Source: JASLBX01 sp036374175 (GTDB lineage: Bacteria > Actinomycetota > Actinomycetes > Jiangellales > Jiangellaceae). Taken from it: DNA of 61,352 bases. The notes under the pieces are model-generated. The model was given only the letters and a program-made list of their open reading frames with translations, searched no databases and was not told where the DNA came from. Shown here in pieces: positions 32,174 through 40,647 of this stretch (positions are counted from its first letter, which is position 1; each line of letters begins with the position of its first letter). Both the position numbers and the translations under genes were made by a program. Location of the stretch: contig DASUUH010000047.1 in NCBI GenBank assembly GCA_036374175.1, positions 1 through 61,352 on the forward strand, given 5' to 3'.

Positions 32174-33114
32174 CGAGGTACGTCGTCCGCCGGCTGGCGC
32201 AGTCGGCGGCCGTCCTCGTCGGGGTGGGCATCCTTGTCTTCGCCGTCATTCACCTGGTGCCGGGCGACCCCATCCGAGTGGCGCTCGGCACCAGGTTCAG
32301 CCAGGAGACGTACGACGCGCTCCTTGAACGTTCGGGCCTGGACCAGCCGCTCATAACGCAGTACTTCACCTGGCTGGCCAGCGCACTGCAGGGCGACCTC
32401 GGGGTGAGCTTTCGTACCGGCCAGACGGTGACGTCCATGATCCTCGAGCGGCTCCCGGCGACCATATCGCTGGCTGTCGCGGCCATCATGGTGGCGCTGC
32501 TGATCGCCGTACCGCTGGGCACCATCTCCGCACTCCGCCCGCGGTCGGTTGTCGATTGGTTCGCCACCGTAGTGAGCCAGGCGGGCATCAGCATTCCGGA
32601 CTTCTGGATGGGCATCATGTTCATCTTGATCTTCGCCGGGACGCTCGGCTGGCTGCCGACCGGCGGTTACGTCCCGCTGACCGACGACCCGCTCGAGTGG
32701 GCCCGCCGGCTGATCATGCCCGCGGTCACTATTGGCGTGGTGAGCGGCTCGATCATGACGCGGTTCGTCCGCTCGTCCGTCCTGGAGGCCATGGGCCAGG
32801 AGCACGTGCAGGCGGCCCGGGCCAAGGGCATGCGGGCGCGGGACGTCCTGTCCTGGCATGTGCTGCGTAACGCGCTGATTCCGTTGGTGACTGTCGGCGG
32901 CATCCAGTTGGCGTACCTGCTGTCCGGTGTGGTCGTCATCGAGATCGTGTTCCGGTGGCCGGGCCTGGGCCAGCTGGCGCTGCAGGCCGTTCAGCAGCGC
33001 GACTATCCGGTGCTGCAGGGTGCCGTGCTGCTGTTCGCCGTGATCTTCCTGGTGGTGAACCTGTTCGTGGATCTGCTGTACGCGCGACTCGACCCGAGGA
33101 TCGCCTACCGATGA
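32170..33114 (+). CDS. ABC transporter permease, DppB/OppB type
   Basis: A 314-aa inner-membrane permease. It shows the DppB start RYVVRRLAQSAAVLVGVGILVFAVIHLVPGDP, then about six hydrophobic segments, and the EAA-like loop ARAKGMRARDVLSWHVLRNALIPLVT that contacts the ATPase. GTG overlaps the substrate-binding-protein stop by 4 nt and its stop overlaps the next gene by ATGA, showing tight translational coupling in the five-gene operon. Confidence 0.94.
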   Translation: MTRYVVRRLAQSAAVLVGVGILVFAVIHLVPGDPIRVALGTRFSQETYDALLERSGLDQPLITQYFTWLASALQGDLGVSFRTGQTVTSMILERLPATISLAVAAIMVALLIAVPLGTISALRPRSVVDWFATVVSQAGISIPDFWMGIMFILIFAGTLGWLPTGGYVPLTDDPLEWARRLIMPAVTIGVVSGSIMTRFVRSSVLEAMGQEHVQAARAKGMRARDVLSWHVLRNALIPLVTVGGIQLAYLLSGVVVIEIVFRWPGLGQLALQAVQQRDYPVLQGAVLLFAVIFLVVNLFVDLLYARLDPRIAYR

Positions 33115-34049
33115 CGGATGTGATGCAAGCCCCGGTTGCACCGTCGTCTCGCCGGCGGTGGGTCGAAACGCTGGCGCTGCTTGCCCGGAACCCGATGGCG
33201 GTCGCGTCGAGCCTGGTGCTCGCAGCACTGGTCCTGGTCGCGTTGCTCGGCGACCGGATCACCCCGTACAACCCGCTGGCCCAGTCGATTCCCGACCGGC
33301 TCCAAGCGCCGTCGGCTGAGCACTGGTTCGGCACCGACGAGCTGGGCCGCGACGTCTTCTCCCGGGTGCTCGACGGGGCGAGTGTCTCGCTGCAGGTCGG
33401 CTTCGTCGCCGTGGGCATCTCGCTGTTCGCCGGGACGCTCATCGGGTTGGTCGCCGGCTACTACGGGCGCTGGCTGGACGACGGGCTCATGCGGTTCATG
33501 GACGTGTTGTTCGCATTTCCGGCCATCTTGCTGGCGATCGTCGTGGTGGCGGTGCTCGGACCCGGAATCACCAACGCGATGATCGCCATCGGCATCGTCT
33601 ACACGCCGATCTTCGCCCGCATCGCCCGGGCCAGCGTGCTGAGCGTGCGTGAGGAGGTGTACGTCCGGGCAGCGCGCTCCTCCGGCGCCCGCGACCTGCG
33701 GATCATGGCGCGGCACGTGCTGCCGAACATCGCCGCGCCGCTGATCGTGCAGACCTCACTGAGCCTGGCGTTCGCGATTCTGTCCGAGGCGGCGCTGAGC
33801 TTCCTGGGCCTGGGCGTGCAGCCGCCGGACCCGTCGTGGGGCCGGATGTTGTCTGAGGGGCGGTCATTCATCGAGCAGGCGTGGTGGATGGCCCTGTTCC
33901 CTGGACTGGCCATCTTCGTCGTCGTGCTGGCGTTCAACGTGCTCGGCGACGCGCTTCGGGACGTGCTGGACCCAAGGCAGCGCTCGGCGATTGCTGGAGC
34001 GGCGACAGGTCGAGCGAGGGACGAGAGAGGCCTGGAGCGCGACCAATGA
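33111..34049 (+). CDS. ABC transporter permease, DppC/OppC type
   Basis: A 312-aa permease partner of the preceding gene. The N-terminal OppC-type segment has ETLALLARNPMAVASSLVLAALVLVALLGD. The canonical segment HWFGTDELGRDVFSRVLDGA near 75 and the EAA loop AARSSGARDLRIMARHVLPNIAAPLIV near 185 identify the family. LSFLGLGVQPPDPSWGRM is also diagnostic. ATG 33111 overlaps the previous stop. There is a short charged C-terminal tail after the last helix. Confidence 0.94.
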   Translation: MTDVMQAPVAPSSRRRWVETLALLARNPMAVASSLVLAALVLVALLGDRITPYNPLAQSIPDRLQAPSAEHWFGTDELGRDVFSRVLDGASVSLQVGFVAVGISLFAGTLIGLVAGYYGRWLDDGLMRFMDVLFAFPAILLAIVVVAVLGPGITNAMIAIGIVYTPIFARIARASVLSVREEVYVRAARSSGARDLRIMARHVLPNIAAPLIVQTSLSLAFAILSEAALSFLGLGVQPPDPSWGRMLSEGRSFIEQAWWMALFPGLAIFVVVLAFNVLGDALRDVLDPRQRSAIAGAATGRARDERGLERDQ

Positions 34050-34068
34050 CTCGCAAGGGGGTGACGAC

Positions 34069-35067
34069 GTGAGCGTGCTTGTCGTCCGTGACCTGTCGGT
34101 GGCGTTCCGTACCCGGCGGGGCATGGCCCGGGTCGTCAACGGCCTGTCGTACGAAGTCGACGCCGGTCAGACACTTGCGATCGTGGGGGAGTCCGGCTCG
34201 GGCAAGAGCGTGAGTGCACTCGCCCTGCTCGGGCTGCTGCCGCGGAACGTCGCCCGGGTCTCCGGCAGCGCAGTCTTCGACGGCCAGGAACTCGTCGGGC
34301 TGGGAGAAGAGGATCTGCGCAAAGTCCGCGGCGCCGGTCTCGGGATGATCTTTCAAGACCCGATGACGTCCCTTAATCCGGTACTCACCATTGAACGGCA
34401 GATCGGCGAGGCGTTGCGGGCGCACGCGAAGGTCTCAGACAAGGCCGTCCGAGCGCGGGCGTTGGAGTTGCTCGGCGAGGTCGGCATCCCGGACGCCGAG
34501 GCCCGGCTGCGGGCTTACCCGCACCAGCTGTCCGGCGGCATGCGGCAGCGGGTGATGATCGCGATCGCGCTGGCCGGCGAGCCGCGAGTGCTGATCGCCG
34601 ACGAAGCGACGACGGCGTTGGACGTGACCGTCCAGGCGCAGATCCTCGAGCTTGTCGAGCGCGTCCAGGACGAGCACGGCATGGCGGTGGTGTGGATCAC
34701 CCACGATCTCGGCGTGGTCGCCGGTCTGGCCGACCACGTCCTGGTGATGTACGCCGGCCGGTGTGTCGAGGAGGGCTCGGTCGACGTCGTGTACGAGCAC
34801 CCGGCTCACCCGTACACACGTGGCCTGCTCGGGGCACTTCCGGTGGTGGACGATCCACGTCCGGCCCGGGACCGTGATCCGCTGGCGACCATGCCCGGAC
34901 TACCGCCGGATCCGGCCGCGCTACCGCCGGGCTGCGCCTATTACCCGCGGTGCCCGGTGCGGGCCGATGAGCGGTGCGCGACGAAGGTGCCCCCGCTTGC
35001 CGACGTCGCGGATGGAAACGGCGACCACCGGGCGGCGACGTTCTACTCGCTGGAGGCCACCTCATGA
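34069..35067 (+). CDS. ABC transporter ATP-binding protein, DppD/OppD type
   Basis: A 332-aa ATPase. It has Walker A IVGESGSGKSVSALAL near 40, Q-loop IFQDPMTSLNPVLT, signature LSGGMRQRVMIAIAL near 153, Walker B VLIADEATTALDVT and H-loop WITHDLGVVAG. The C-terminus has the oligopeptide-type extension with Cys residues (LPPGCAYYPRCPVRADERCATK) that may hold an iron-sulphur cluster. GTG 34069 has AAGGGGG 7 nt upstream. Confidence 0.94.
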   Translation: MSVLVVRDLSVAFRTRRGMARVVNGLSYEVDAGQTLAIVGESGSGKSVSALALLGLLPRNVARVSGSAVFDGQELVGLGEEDLRKVRGAGLGMIFQDPMTSLNPVLTIERQIGEALRAHAKVSDKAVRARALELLGEVGIPDAEARLRAYPHQLSGGMRQRVMIAIALAGEPRVLIADEATTALDVTVQAQILELVERVQDEHGMAVVWITHDLGVVAGLADHVLVMYAGRCVEEGSVDVVYEHPAHPYTRGLLGALPVVDDPRPARDRDPLATMPGLPPDPAALPPGCAYYPRCPVRADERCATKVPPLADVADGNGDHRAATFYSLEATS

Positions 35068-36107
35068 CGACCGAACAGGCGGTCCCAATGCCGGCGGGCG
35101 GCGCGGCCGGCGATGTGCTGGTGCGCGCCCGTGACCTGCAAGTCCACTTCTCGATCAAGACCGGAGGCGGACTGCGGCCGGTACGCGGCGCCGTGCGGGC
35201 CGTCGATGGCGTCAACCTGGAGATCCGGCGCGGCGAGACGCTTGGGCTGGTCGGCGAGTCCGGCTGCGGCAAGTCGACGTTGGGAAATGCGCTGCTTCGG
35301 CTGGTCGAGCCGACGTCGGGGCAGGTCGAGTTCGACGGAATGGACGTGACGAGCCTTTCGCGTCGCGACCTGCGAACCTGGCGGCGGCGGGCCGCCATGG
35401 TGTTTCAAGACCCGTTCGCTTCGCTCGACCCGCGGCGCACCATCGCCGAGTCGGTGTCCGAACCGCTGGCCATTCATGGCCTGCATCGCGGCCGCGAGCA
35501 GCGCCGGGGCCGGGTCGGGGAACTGCTGGAGATGGTCGGGCTCAATCCGGACCATCGTGACAGGTATCCGCATGAGTTCTCCGGCGGCCAGCGGCAGCGC
35601 GTCGGCATCGCGCGGGCGCTGGCCGGCGAGCCGGAGTTCGTGGTCTGCGACGAACCGATCGCCTCGCTCGACGTGTCAGTACAGGCTCAGGTGATGAACC
35701 TGCTGGTCCGCCTCCAACGCGAACTCGGCCTGACGTACCTGTTCATCTCTCATGATCTCGCCGCGGTCCGTCAGGTGAGCGATCGGGTGGCCGTGATGTA
35801 CCTCGGCCGGGTGGTGGAAGTCGGGCCGGCCACCGCAGTGGCGACGTCTCCGCAACATCCGTATACCGAGGCGCTGTTGTCCGCCGTTCCGGTGCCCGAG
35901 CCAACCCGCGAGCGGACCCGCGAACGCATCGTCCTCGGCGGAGACGTGCCGAGTCCGGCGGCGCCGCCGTCGGGGTGCCGGTTCCGCACCCGGTGTCCGA
36001 AGGTATTCGAGCCGTGTCCGGACCATGATCCGGTCTTGCAGCTCGTCGGATCCGACCATTCGGCGGCGTGCCACCTGCACGGCGTCACCGACGTCCAGCA
36101 CAGCTGA
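35064..36107 (+). CDS. ABC transporter ATP-binding protein, DppF/OppF type
   Basis: A 347-aa second ATPase of the transporter. It has Walker A LVGESGCGKSTLGNALL near 68, Q-loop VFQDPFASLDPRRT, signature FSGGQRQRVGIARAL near 172, Walker B FVVCDEPIASLDVS, H-loop FISHDLAAVRQVS and the C-terminal Cys cluster SGCRFRTRCPKVFEPCPDH. It overlaps DppD-like by ATGA and ends the operon, 18 bp before the convergent metallo-hydrolase gene. Confidence 0.94.
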   Translation: MTTEQAVPMPAGGAAGDVLVRARDLQVHFSIKTGGGLRPVRGAVRAVDGVNLEIRRGETLGLVGESGCGKSTLGNALLRLVEPTSGQVEFDGMDVTSLSRRDLRTWRRRAAMVFQDPFASLDPRRTIAESVSEPLAIHGLHRGREQRRGRVGELLEMVGLNPDHRDRYPHEFSGGQRQRVGIARALAGEPEFVVCDEPIASLDVSVQAQVMNLLVRLQRELGLTYLFISHDLAAVRQVSDRVAVMYLGRVVEVGPATAVATSPQHPYTEALLSAVPVPEPTRERTRERIVLGGDVPSPAAPPSGCRFRTRCPKVFEPCPDHDPVLQLVGSDHSAACHLHGVTDVQHS

Positions 36108-36125
36108 GACAGAAATCGTCGCAGG

Positions 36126-36899
36126 TCAGCTGGCGTAGACGGTCTTCAGGTGGGATCGGTGTGCAACGACCAGCCACTCCTCGGTGAGGCGCGGGTCGTC
36201 GGCTCCGCCGCCGGACGCCAGCGCGTCCAGATACCGGCGGTCGGCAGCGATCCGCCGCTGCAACTCCCCGCCGTCCCCGACGCTCCCATGGCCAGGGACG
36301 ACATGCCGGACGCCATCGAGCGCGGCGAACAGGTCGAGTGCTTGATGATAGTCGGCCACCGGGTCCGTAGTGTTCGTATCGAGCAGCGGTATCTCGATGT
36401 CCGAGCACATGTCGCCGGTCAGCAGCACACCCTCGGCCGGCAGGTACAGTGCGGCGTGCCCCGGGGCATGGGCGCGATGCTCGATCACGCGTGCTTGCGG
36501 CCCGTCCCAGGGAATCGACATCGAGCCGGCGGGTAGGGCGGTGAGTTTGCCGAACAGCGCGGTGTCATGACCGGGCGCGGACTCGGCGGCCAGCCGGAGG
36601 CCTCGCTCGAAGTCCGCGGCGAGGGCCCGGACTGCGGCCGTCGTCGCGTACCGCGGAGCGGGTCCGAGGTCCGCTGACCACAGGACGTGATCCCAGTGCG
36701 GGTGTGTGGAGAACCCGGCCACGACCCGCAAGCCGAGCCGGCGAAGATCAGCCACCAGTTCGGCGATATCCGCCGGAGTGACCGCGGGATCCACGAGCAG
36801 GCAGCCGCCGTCGGACCTGACGACCACGGAGGTCGTGGTCGTGTACAGCGCACTCGTGCGGACCAGGACGCGGTCGGTGACGTTGACCAGCTTTCCCAC
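36126..36899 (-). CDS. metallo-beta-lactamase-fold hydrolase
   Basis: A 257-aa MBL-fold protein. The zinc motif THPHWDH (HxHxDH-like) is at ~66-72, HAPGHAALYLPAEGVLLTGDM near 143-163 supplies His and Asp, and HVVPGHGSVGD near 205 the last His. Substrate unknown. GTG 36899 is 6 nt after TAATGT (36911-36906), a TANNNT -10, so the mRNA is probably leaderless. It is convergent with the ABC operon; whether it serves that transporter is unknown. Confidence 0.88.
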   Translation of the reverse strand: MGKLVNVTDRVLVRTSALYTTTTSVVVRSDGGCLLVDPAVTPADIAELVADLRRLGLRVVAGFSTHPHWDHVLWSADLGPAPRYATTAAVRALAADFERGLRLAAESAPGHDTALFGKLTALPAGSMSIPWDGPQARVIEHRAHAPGHAALYLPAEGVLLTGDMCSDIEIPLLDTNTTDPVADYHQALDLFAALDGVRHVVPGHGSVGDGGELQRRIAADRRYLDALASGGGADDPRLTEEWLVVAHRSHLKTVYAS

Positions 36900-36931
36900 G
36901 GTCGAACATTAGCGGCCATGGCGACCGCGAG

Positions 36932-36962
36932 TTGGGCGCAATGGCAGCCCGTCCCGTACAAT
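36932..36962 (+). promoter_or_regulatory. candidate rpsB promoter
   Basis: TTGGGC (36932-36937), a 19-bp spacer and TACAAT (36957-36962) form a plausible sigma-70-type promoter about 195 bp before the rpsB ATG. The -10 is close to consensus and the spacer is longer than ideal. It overlaps nothing coding on this strand and is divergent to the metallo-hydrolase promoter. Confidence 0.5.
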
Positions 36963-36971
36963 CATCGATGG

Positions 36972-37133
36972 CTCAGGCCTGCCTGAGTCAAATTCGCGCG
37001 CTCTGCACCAACCGGCCGCCTGTCCTCGGTCTCCGAGCCACTCGGAGTGGGCTTGCAGCCGCAGAGGGCCAGGCGCGGCGGTCAATCCCGGCCCGTCGCG
37101 AACAACCGGACTACGCGACCAGCTTTCAGCTGG
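36972..37133 (+). ncRNA. structured rpsB leader with three perfect hairpins (candidate cis-regulatory RNA)
   Basis: Three perfect inverted repeats lie in the untranslated leader: CTCAGG-N4-CCTGAG (36972-36987), CTCCGAG-CCA-CTCGGAG (37031-37047) and CCAGCT-TTC-AGCTGG (37119-37133). The last ends 2 bp before the ribosome site GAGAGGAGG (37136). S2 autoregulates through its leader in some bacteria, so these could form a control element. This is inference; no known motif was matched. Confidence 0.4.
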
Positions 37134-37156
37134 CGCGAGAGGAGGTAGGCGCGGCC

Positions 37157-38206
37157 ATGGCCGTCGTCACCATGAAGCAGCTCCTCGAGAGCGGCGTGCA
37201 CTTCGGGCATCAGACCCGGCGCTGGAACCCGAAGATGAAGCGGTTCATCTTCACCGAGCGCAATGGCATCTACATCATCGACCTGCAGCAGTCGCTGACC
37301 TATATCGACCGCGCCTACGAGTTCATCAAGGAGACTGTGGCGCACGGTGGCACGGTGCTGTTCGTCGGTACCAAGAAGCAGGCGCAGGAGGCCGTCCGCG
37401 AGCAGGCCACCCGGGTCAACATGCCGTACGTCACCGAGCGGTGGCTCGGCGGCATGCTGACGAACTTCCAGACCGTCAACAAGCGACTGCAGCGGCTCAA
37501 GGAGCTTGAGGAGCTTGACTTCGACGACGTTGCCGGCTCCGGGCTGACCAAGAAGGAACTCCTCATGCGTAAGCGTGAGAAGGACAAGCTGGAGAAGACG
37601 CTCGGCGGGGTGCGCACGATGTCGCGGGTGCCCAGTGCGGTGTGGATCGTCGACACCAAGAAGGAGCATCTCGCGGTCAACGAGGCGCGTAAGCTCGGTA
37701 TCCCGGTCATCGCGATCCTTGACACGAACTGCGATCCCGATGAGGTCGATTTCCCGATCCCCGGCAACGACGACGCGATCCGCGCGGTCACGCTGCTGAC
37801 CCGGGTGGTGGCAGACGCCGTCGCCGACGGGCTGATGACTCGGCAGGGTCAGCGCACCGGTGATGAAGCCGTGGTCGGCGACGAGCTCGGCGCGGACGAG
37901 CCACTGGCCGAGTGGGAGAAGGAACTGCTGGCCGGTTCGGCGGACGCCGGAGCGGCGACCGAGGTCGGGGCGGCCATCGAGGCTTCGGCCATCGAGGCGA
38001 CCGAGGCTCCGGCTGAGGCAGCCGCCGCTGAAGCAACCGCAACCGAGGCGCCCGAGGCTTCGGCCACCGAGGCGCCCGAGGCTTCGGCCACCGAGGCGAC
38101 CGAGGCTTCGGCTGAGGCCGCCGCCGCTGAACCGGCCGAGGCCGACAGAGCGCAGGCCGACAGCGCCGAGGCGGCAGCCGAGAGCACCGAGGCCGAGCAG
38201 TCCTGA
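37157..38206 (+). CDS. rpsB: 30S ribosomal protein S2 with long acidic tail
   Basis: Residues 1-~250 are a complete S2: MKQLLESGVHFGHQTRRWNPKMKRFIF, DLQQSLTYIDRAYEFI, FVGTKKQAQEAV, YVTERWLGGMLTNFQTV, RVPSAVWIVDTKKEHLAVNEARKL, IPVIAILDTNCDPDEVDFPIPGNDDAIRAV. The remaining ~100 residues are Ala/Glu/Ser/Thr-rich and repetitive, making the protein 349 aa, longer than the usual S2. ATG 37157 is preceded by GAGAGGAGG. First gene of rpsB-tsf-pyrH-frr. Confidence 0.97.
   Translation: MAVVTMKQLLESGVHFGHQTRRWNPKMKRFIFTERNGIYIIDLQQSLTYIDRAYEFIKETVAHGGTVLFVGTKKQAQEAVREQATRVNMPYVTERWLGGMLTNFQTVNKRLQRLKELEELDFDDVAGSGLTKKELLMRKREKDKLEKTLGGVRTMSRVPSAVWIVDTKKEHLAVNEARKLGIPVIAILDTNCDPDEVDFPIPGNDDAIRAVTLLTRVVADAVADGLMTRQGQRTGDEAVVGDELGADEPLAEWEKELLAGSADAGAATEVGAAIEASAIEATEAPAEAAAAEATATEAPEASATEAPEASATEATEASAEAAAAEPAEADRAQADSAEAAAESTEAEQS
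38042..38113 (+). repeat. three tandem 24-bp repeats in the rpsB tail
   Basis: Three adjacent 24-bp units begin ACCGAGGCG and end GAGGCTTCGGCC or GAGGCTTCGGCT; the third differs by two bases. They encode TEAPEASA, TEAPEASA and TEATEASA. Because the unit is a multiple of three, slippage would change tail length without breaking the reading frame. Confidence 0.85.
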
Positions 38207-38293
38207 CCGCGCCGAGGCGGCCTGCGCGCCGCCCCAAGGCCGTCACTTGCTCGCAGTACGACCTTCACCACGCACCGCGAAAGAGAGCGAGAT

Positions 38294-39127
38294 ATGACCA
38301 ACTTCACCGCCGCGGACGTCAAGCGACTCCGCGACGCCACCGGCGCCGGGATGATGGACGCCAAGAAGGCACTCCAAGAGACTGAGGGTGAGTTCGACAA
38401 GGCGATCGAGGTGCTGCGGATCAAGGGTGCGGCCAAGGCCGCTAAGCGCGGCGCCGAGCGCAGCGCATCCAACGGTTTGGTCGCCACCGAGGGCGGGGCC
38501 GTGATCGAACTGGCCTGCGAGACCGACTTCGTCGCCAAGAACGCCGACTTCCAGAAGCTGGCGGCGCAGGTCGTCGACGTCGCTGCTGCGAACAAGCTGG
38601 GCGAGCTCGACGCGCTGAACGCGGCCGGGCTTGCCGACGGCCGTACCGTAAGCCAGGCGATCGAGGCCGCCAGCGCGGTGATCGGCGAGAAGCTGGAGTT
38701 GCGCCGGGCCGCCTACTTCGACGGCACGACCGCGACCTACCTGCACCGGCGGGCGAGTGACCTGCCCGCGCAGGTCGGCGTCGTGATCGAGTACACCGGC
38801 GATGACACCGAGGTCGCGCAGGCGGCCGCTCGCGCTGCTGCCATGCAGGTCGCCGCGATGCGGCCGCGTTATGTCACTCGCGACGAGGTGCCGGCAGACA
38901 CCATCGAGCATGAGCGCAGGATCGCCGAGGCGACCGCTCGCGAGGAAGGCAAGCCGGAGGCGGCGCTGCCGCAGATCGTGGACGGCCGGTTGAACGGCTT
39001 CTTCAAGGACACGGTGCTGCTCGAGCAGCCGTCCGTGCAGGACTCGAAGAAGTCCGCCGGCGCCCTGCTCAAGGAGGCCGGTGTGACCGTGACGCGATTC
39101 GCCCGATTCGAGGTCGGCCAGGCCTAG
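38294..39127 (+). CDS. tsf: elongation factor Ts
   Basis: A 277-aa nucleotide-exchange factor for EF-Tu. The UBA-like N-terminus reads ADVKRLRDATGAGMMDAKKALQET, followed by the EF-Tu-contact segment LACETDFVAKNADFQKLA (the TDFV motif). The core continues to PRYVTRDEVPADTIEHERRIA and the end QPSVQDSKKSAGALLKE. Length is normal for Actinobacteria. It follows rpsB by 87 bp, the conserved order. Confidence 0.97.
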   Translation: MTNFTAADVKRLRDATGAGMMDAKKALQETEGEFDKAIEVLRIKGAAKAAKRGAERSASNGLVATEGGAVIELACETDFVAKNADFQKLAAQVVDVAAANKLGELDALNAAGLADGRTVSQAIEAASAVIGEKLELRRAAYFDGTTATYLHRRASDLPAQVGVVIEYTGDDTEVAQAAARAAAMQVAAMRPRYVTRDEVPADTIEHERRIAEATAREEGKPEAALPQIVDGRLNGFFKDTVLLEQPSVQDSKKSAGALLKEAGVTVTRFARFEVGQA

Positions 39128-39200
39128 AGTTCGCGACCTAGGGAACGCGAAGGCAGTTGTAACGAGTCAACGGGGAGGTCGGCACCGTGGAGGAAACACA

Positions 39201-40001
39201 GTGACCGAGACGGAGCCGACCGGTCCTGCTGGCGTTGCGGCCACTGAGGATGGCCGCCGACCCCGCCGGGTGTTACTCAAGTTGTCCGGCCAGGTGTTCG
39301 GCGGTGGCGCGGTCGGCGTCGACCCCACTGTCGTCAAGGCCGTCGCCGAACAGATCAGCGAGGTCGTCCGCACCGGAGTTCAGGTCGCCATCGTGGTGGG
39401 CGGCGGCAACTTCTTCCGCGGCGCGGAGCTCCACCAGTACGGAATGGACCGCGCCCGCGCCGACTACATGGGCATGCTCGGCACGGTGATGAACTGCCTT
39501 GCGCTGCAGGACTTCCTGGAGAAACAAGGCGTCGACACCCGCGTGCAGACCGCCATCGCCATGGGGCAGGTCGCCGAGCCGTACATCCCCCGCCGGGCGA
39601 TCCGGCACCTTGAGAAGGGCCGGGTCGTCATCTTCGGCGCGGGTGCCGGTATGCCGTACTTCACCACCGATACCGTGGCGGCCCAGCGGGCTCTCGAGAT
39701 CGGCTGCGACCGGCTGCTAATGGCCAAGAGCGGCGTGGACGGCGTATACGAGGACGACCCGCGCAAGGACCCGACGGCCCGCAAGTTCGACACGATCACC
39801 TACACGGACGTGCTGCGCCGCAGGCTGCTCGTCGCCGACCCGGCCGCATTCAGCCTGTGCATGGACAATCAGCTGCCGATTGTGGTGTTCGGCCTCGGCG
39901 AGGACGGCAGCATCGCGCGGGCCATCCGCGGCGATGCCATCGGCACACTTGTGGCCGCGGACGTTGAGACCAAGCTTGTTGACGATGCCAGGGGACGATG
40001 A
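39201..40001 (+). CDS. pyrH: UMP kinase
   Basis: A 266-aa hexameric UMP kinase (UMP + ATP to UDP) of the amino-acid-kinase fold. It shows RRVLLKLSGQVFGGG near 27, VVGGGNFFRGAE, DYMGMLGTVMNCLALQDFLE, and the late LLMAKSGVDGVYEDDPRKDPTARKFDTITY. About 20 extra residues precede the core at the N-terminus; a more distal start would be needed to remove them, and the ATG-less GTG at 39201 is kept because no better one is obvious. Between tsf and frr, as usual. Confidence 0.96.
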   Translation: MTETEPTGPAGVAATEDGRRPRRVLLKLSGQVFGGGAVGVDPTVVKAVAEQISEVVRTGVQVAIVVGGGNFFRGAELHQYGMDRARADYMGMLGTVMNCLALQDFLEKQGVDTRVQTAIAMGQVAEPYIPRRAIRHLEKGRVVIFGAGAGMPYFTTDTVAAQRALEIGCDRLLMAKSGVDGVYEDDPRKDPTARKFDTITYTDVLRRRLLVADPAAFSLCMDNQLPIVVFGLGEDGSIARAIRGDAIGTLVAADVETKLVDDARGR

Positions 40002-40083
40002 CGCCCCGACGGCTGGGCGAGTCGGACGCTGCGCGGTACGGTCACAGGAACACATCAACCACTCACGGGACTAGGGAGCCGCG

Positions 40084-40641
40084 GTGATCGACGAAACGCT
40101 CCTCGAGGCAGAGGAGAAGATGGACAAGGCGGTGTCGGTCGCTAAAGAGGACTTTGCCGCGATCCGCACCGGGCGAGCTCATCCGTCACTGTTCAACAAG
40201 ATCATGGTCGACTACTACGGCGCGCCGACACCGATCAACCAGCTTGCGTCGTTCCACGTCGTCGACGCCCGCATGATCACAATTCATCCGTACGACAAGG
40301 GGTCGCTGGGCGTCATTGAGCGGGCCATCCGCGACTCCGATCTTGGGGTGAATCCCGGCAACGACGGCCAGATCATCCGGATCTCGCTACCGCAGCTGAC
40401 CGAGGAGCGGCGCCGGGAGTACATCAAGGTTGCCAAGCACAAGGCCGAGGAGGCCCGGGTCTCGATCCGGAACGTCCGCCGGCACGCGAAGGAGGCTCTC
40501 GAGCGCCTCGTCAAAGACGGTGAGGCCGGTGAAGACGAGGTATACCGTGCCGAGAAGCAACTGGACGAAACGACCAAGTCCTACGTCGAGCAAGTGGACG
40601 CCTTGCTGGAGCACAAAGAATCCGAGCTGCTCGAGGTCTGA
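40084..40641 (+). CDS. frr: ribosome recycling factor
   Basis: A 185-aa RRF that splits post-termination ribosomes with EF-G. It shows EEKMDKAVSVAKEDFAAIRTGRAHPSLFN, VDYYGAPTPINQLASF, MITIHPYDKGSLGVIERAI, GQIIRISLPQLTEERRREYIKVAK and VRRHAKEALERLVKDGEAGEDEV. GTG start, 82 bp after pyrH. It is followed by cdsA after 6 bp. Confidence 0.97.
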   Translation: MIDETLLEAEEKMDKAVSVAKEDFAAIRTGRAHPSLFNKIMVDYYGAPTPINQLASFHVVDARMITIHPYDKGSLGVIERAIRDSDLGVNPGNDGQIIRISLPQLTEERRREYIKVAKHKAEEARVSIRNVRRHAKEALERLVKDGEAGEDEVYRAEKQLDETTKSYVEQVDALLEHKESELLEV

Positions 40642-40647
40642 GGCAAC

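Noticed and set aside
32065..33228. 387-codon minus-strand frame opposite the ABC permease
   Set aside because: No domain, and antisense to a well-defined DppB-type permease.
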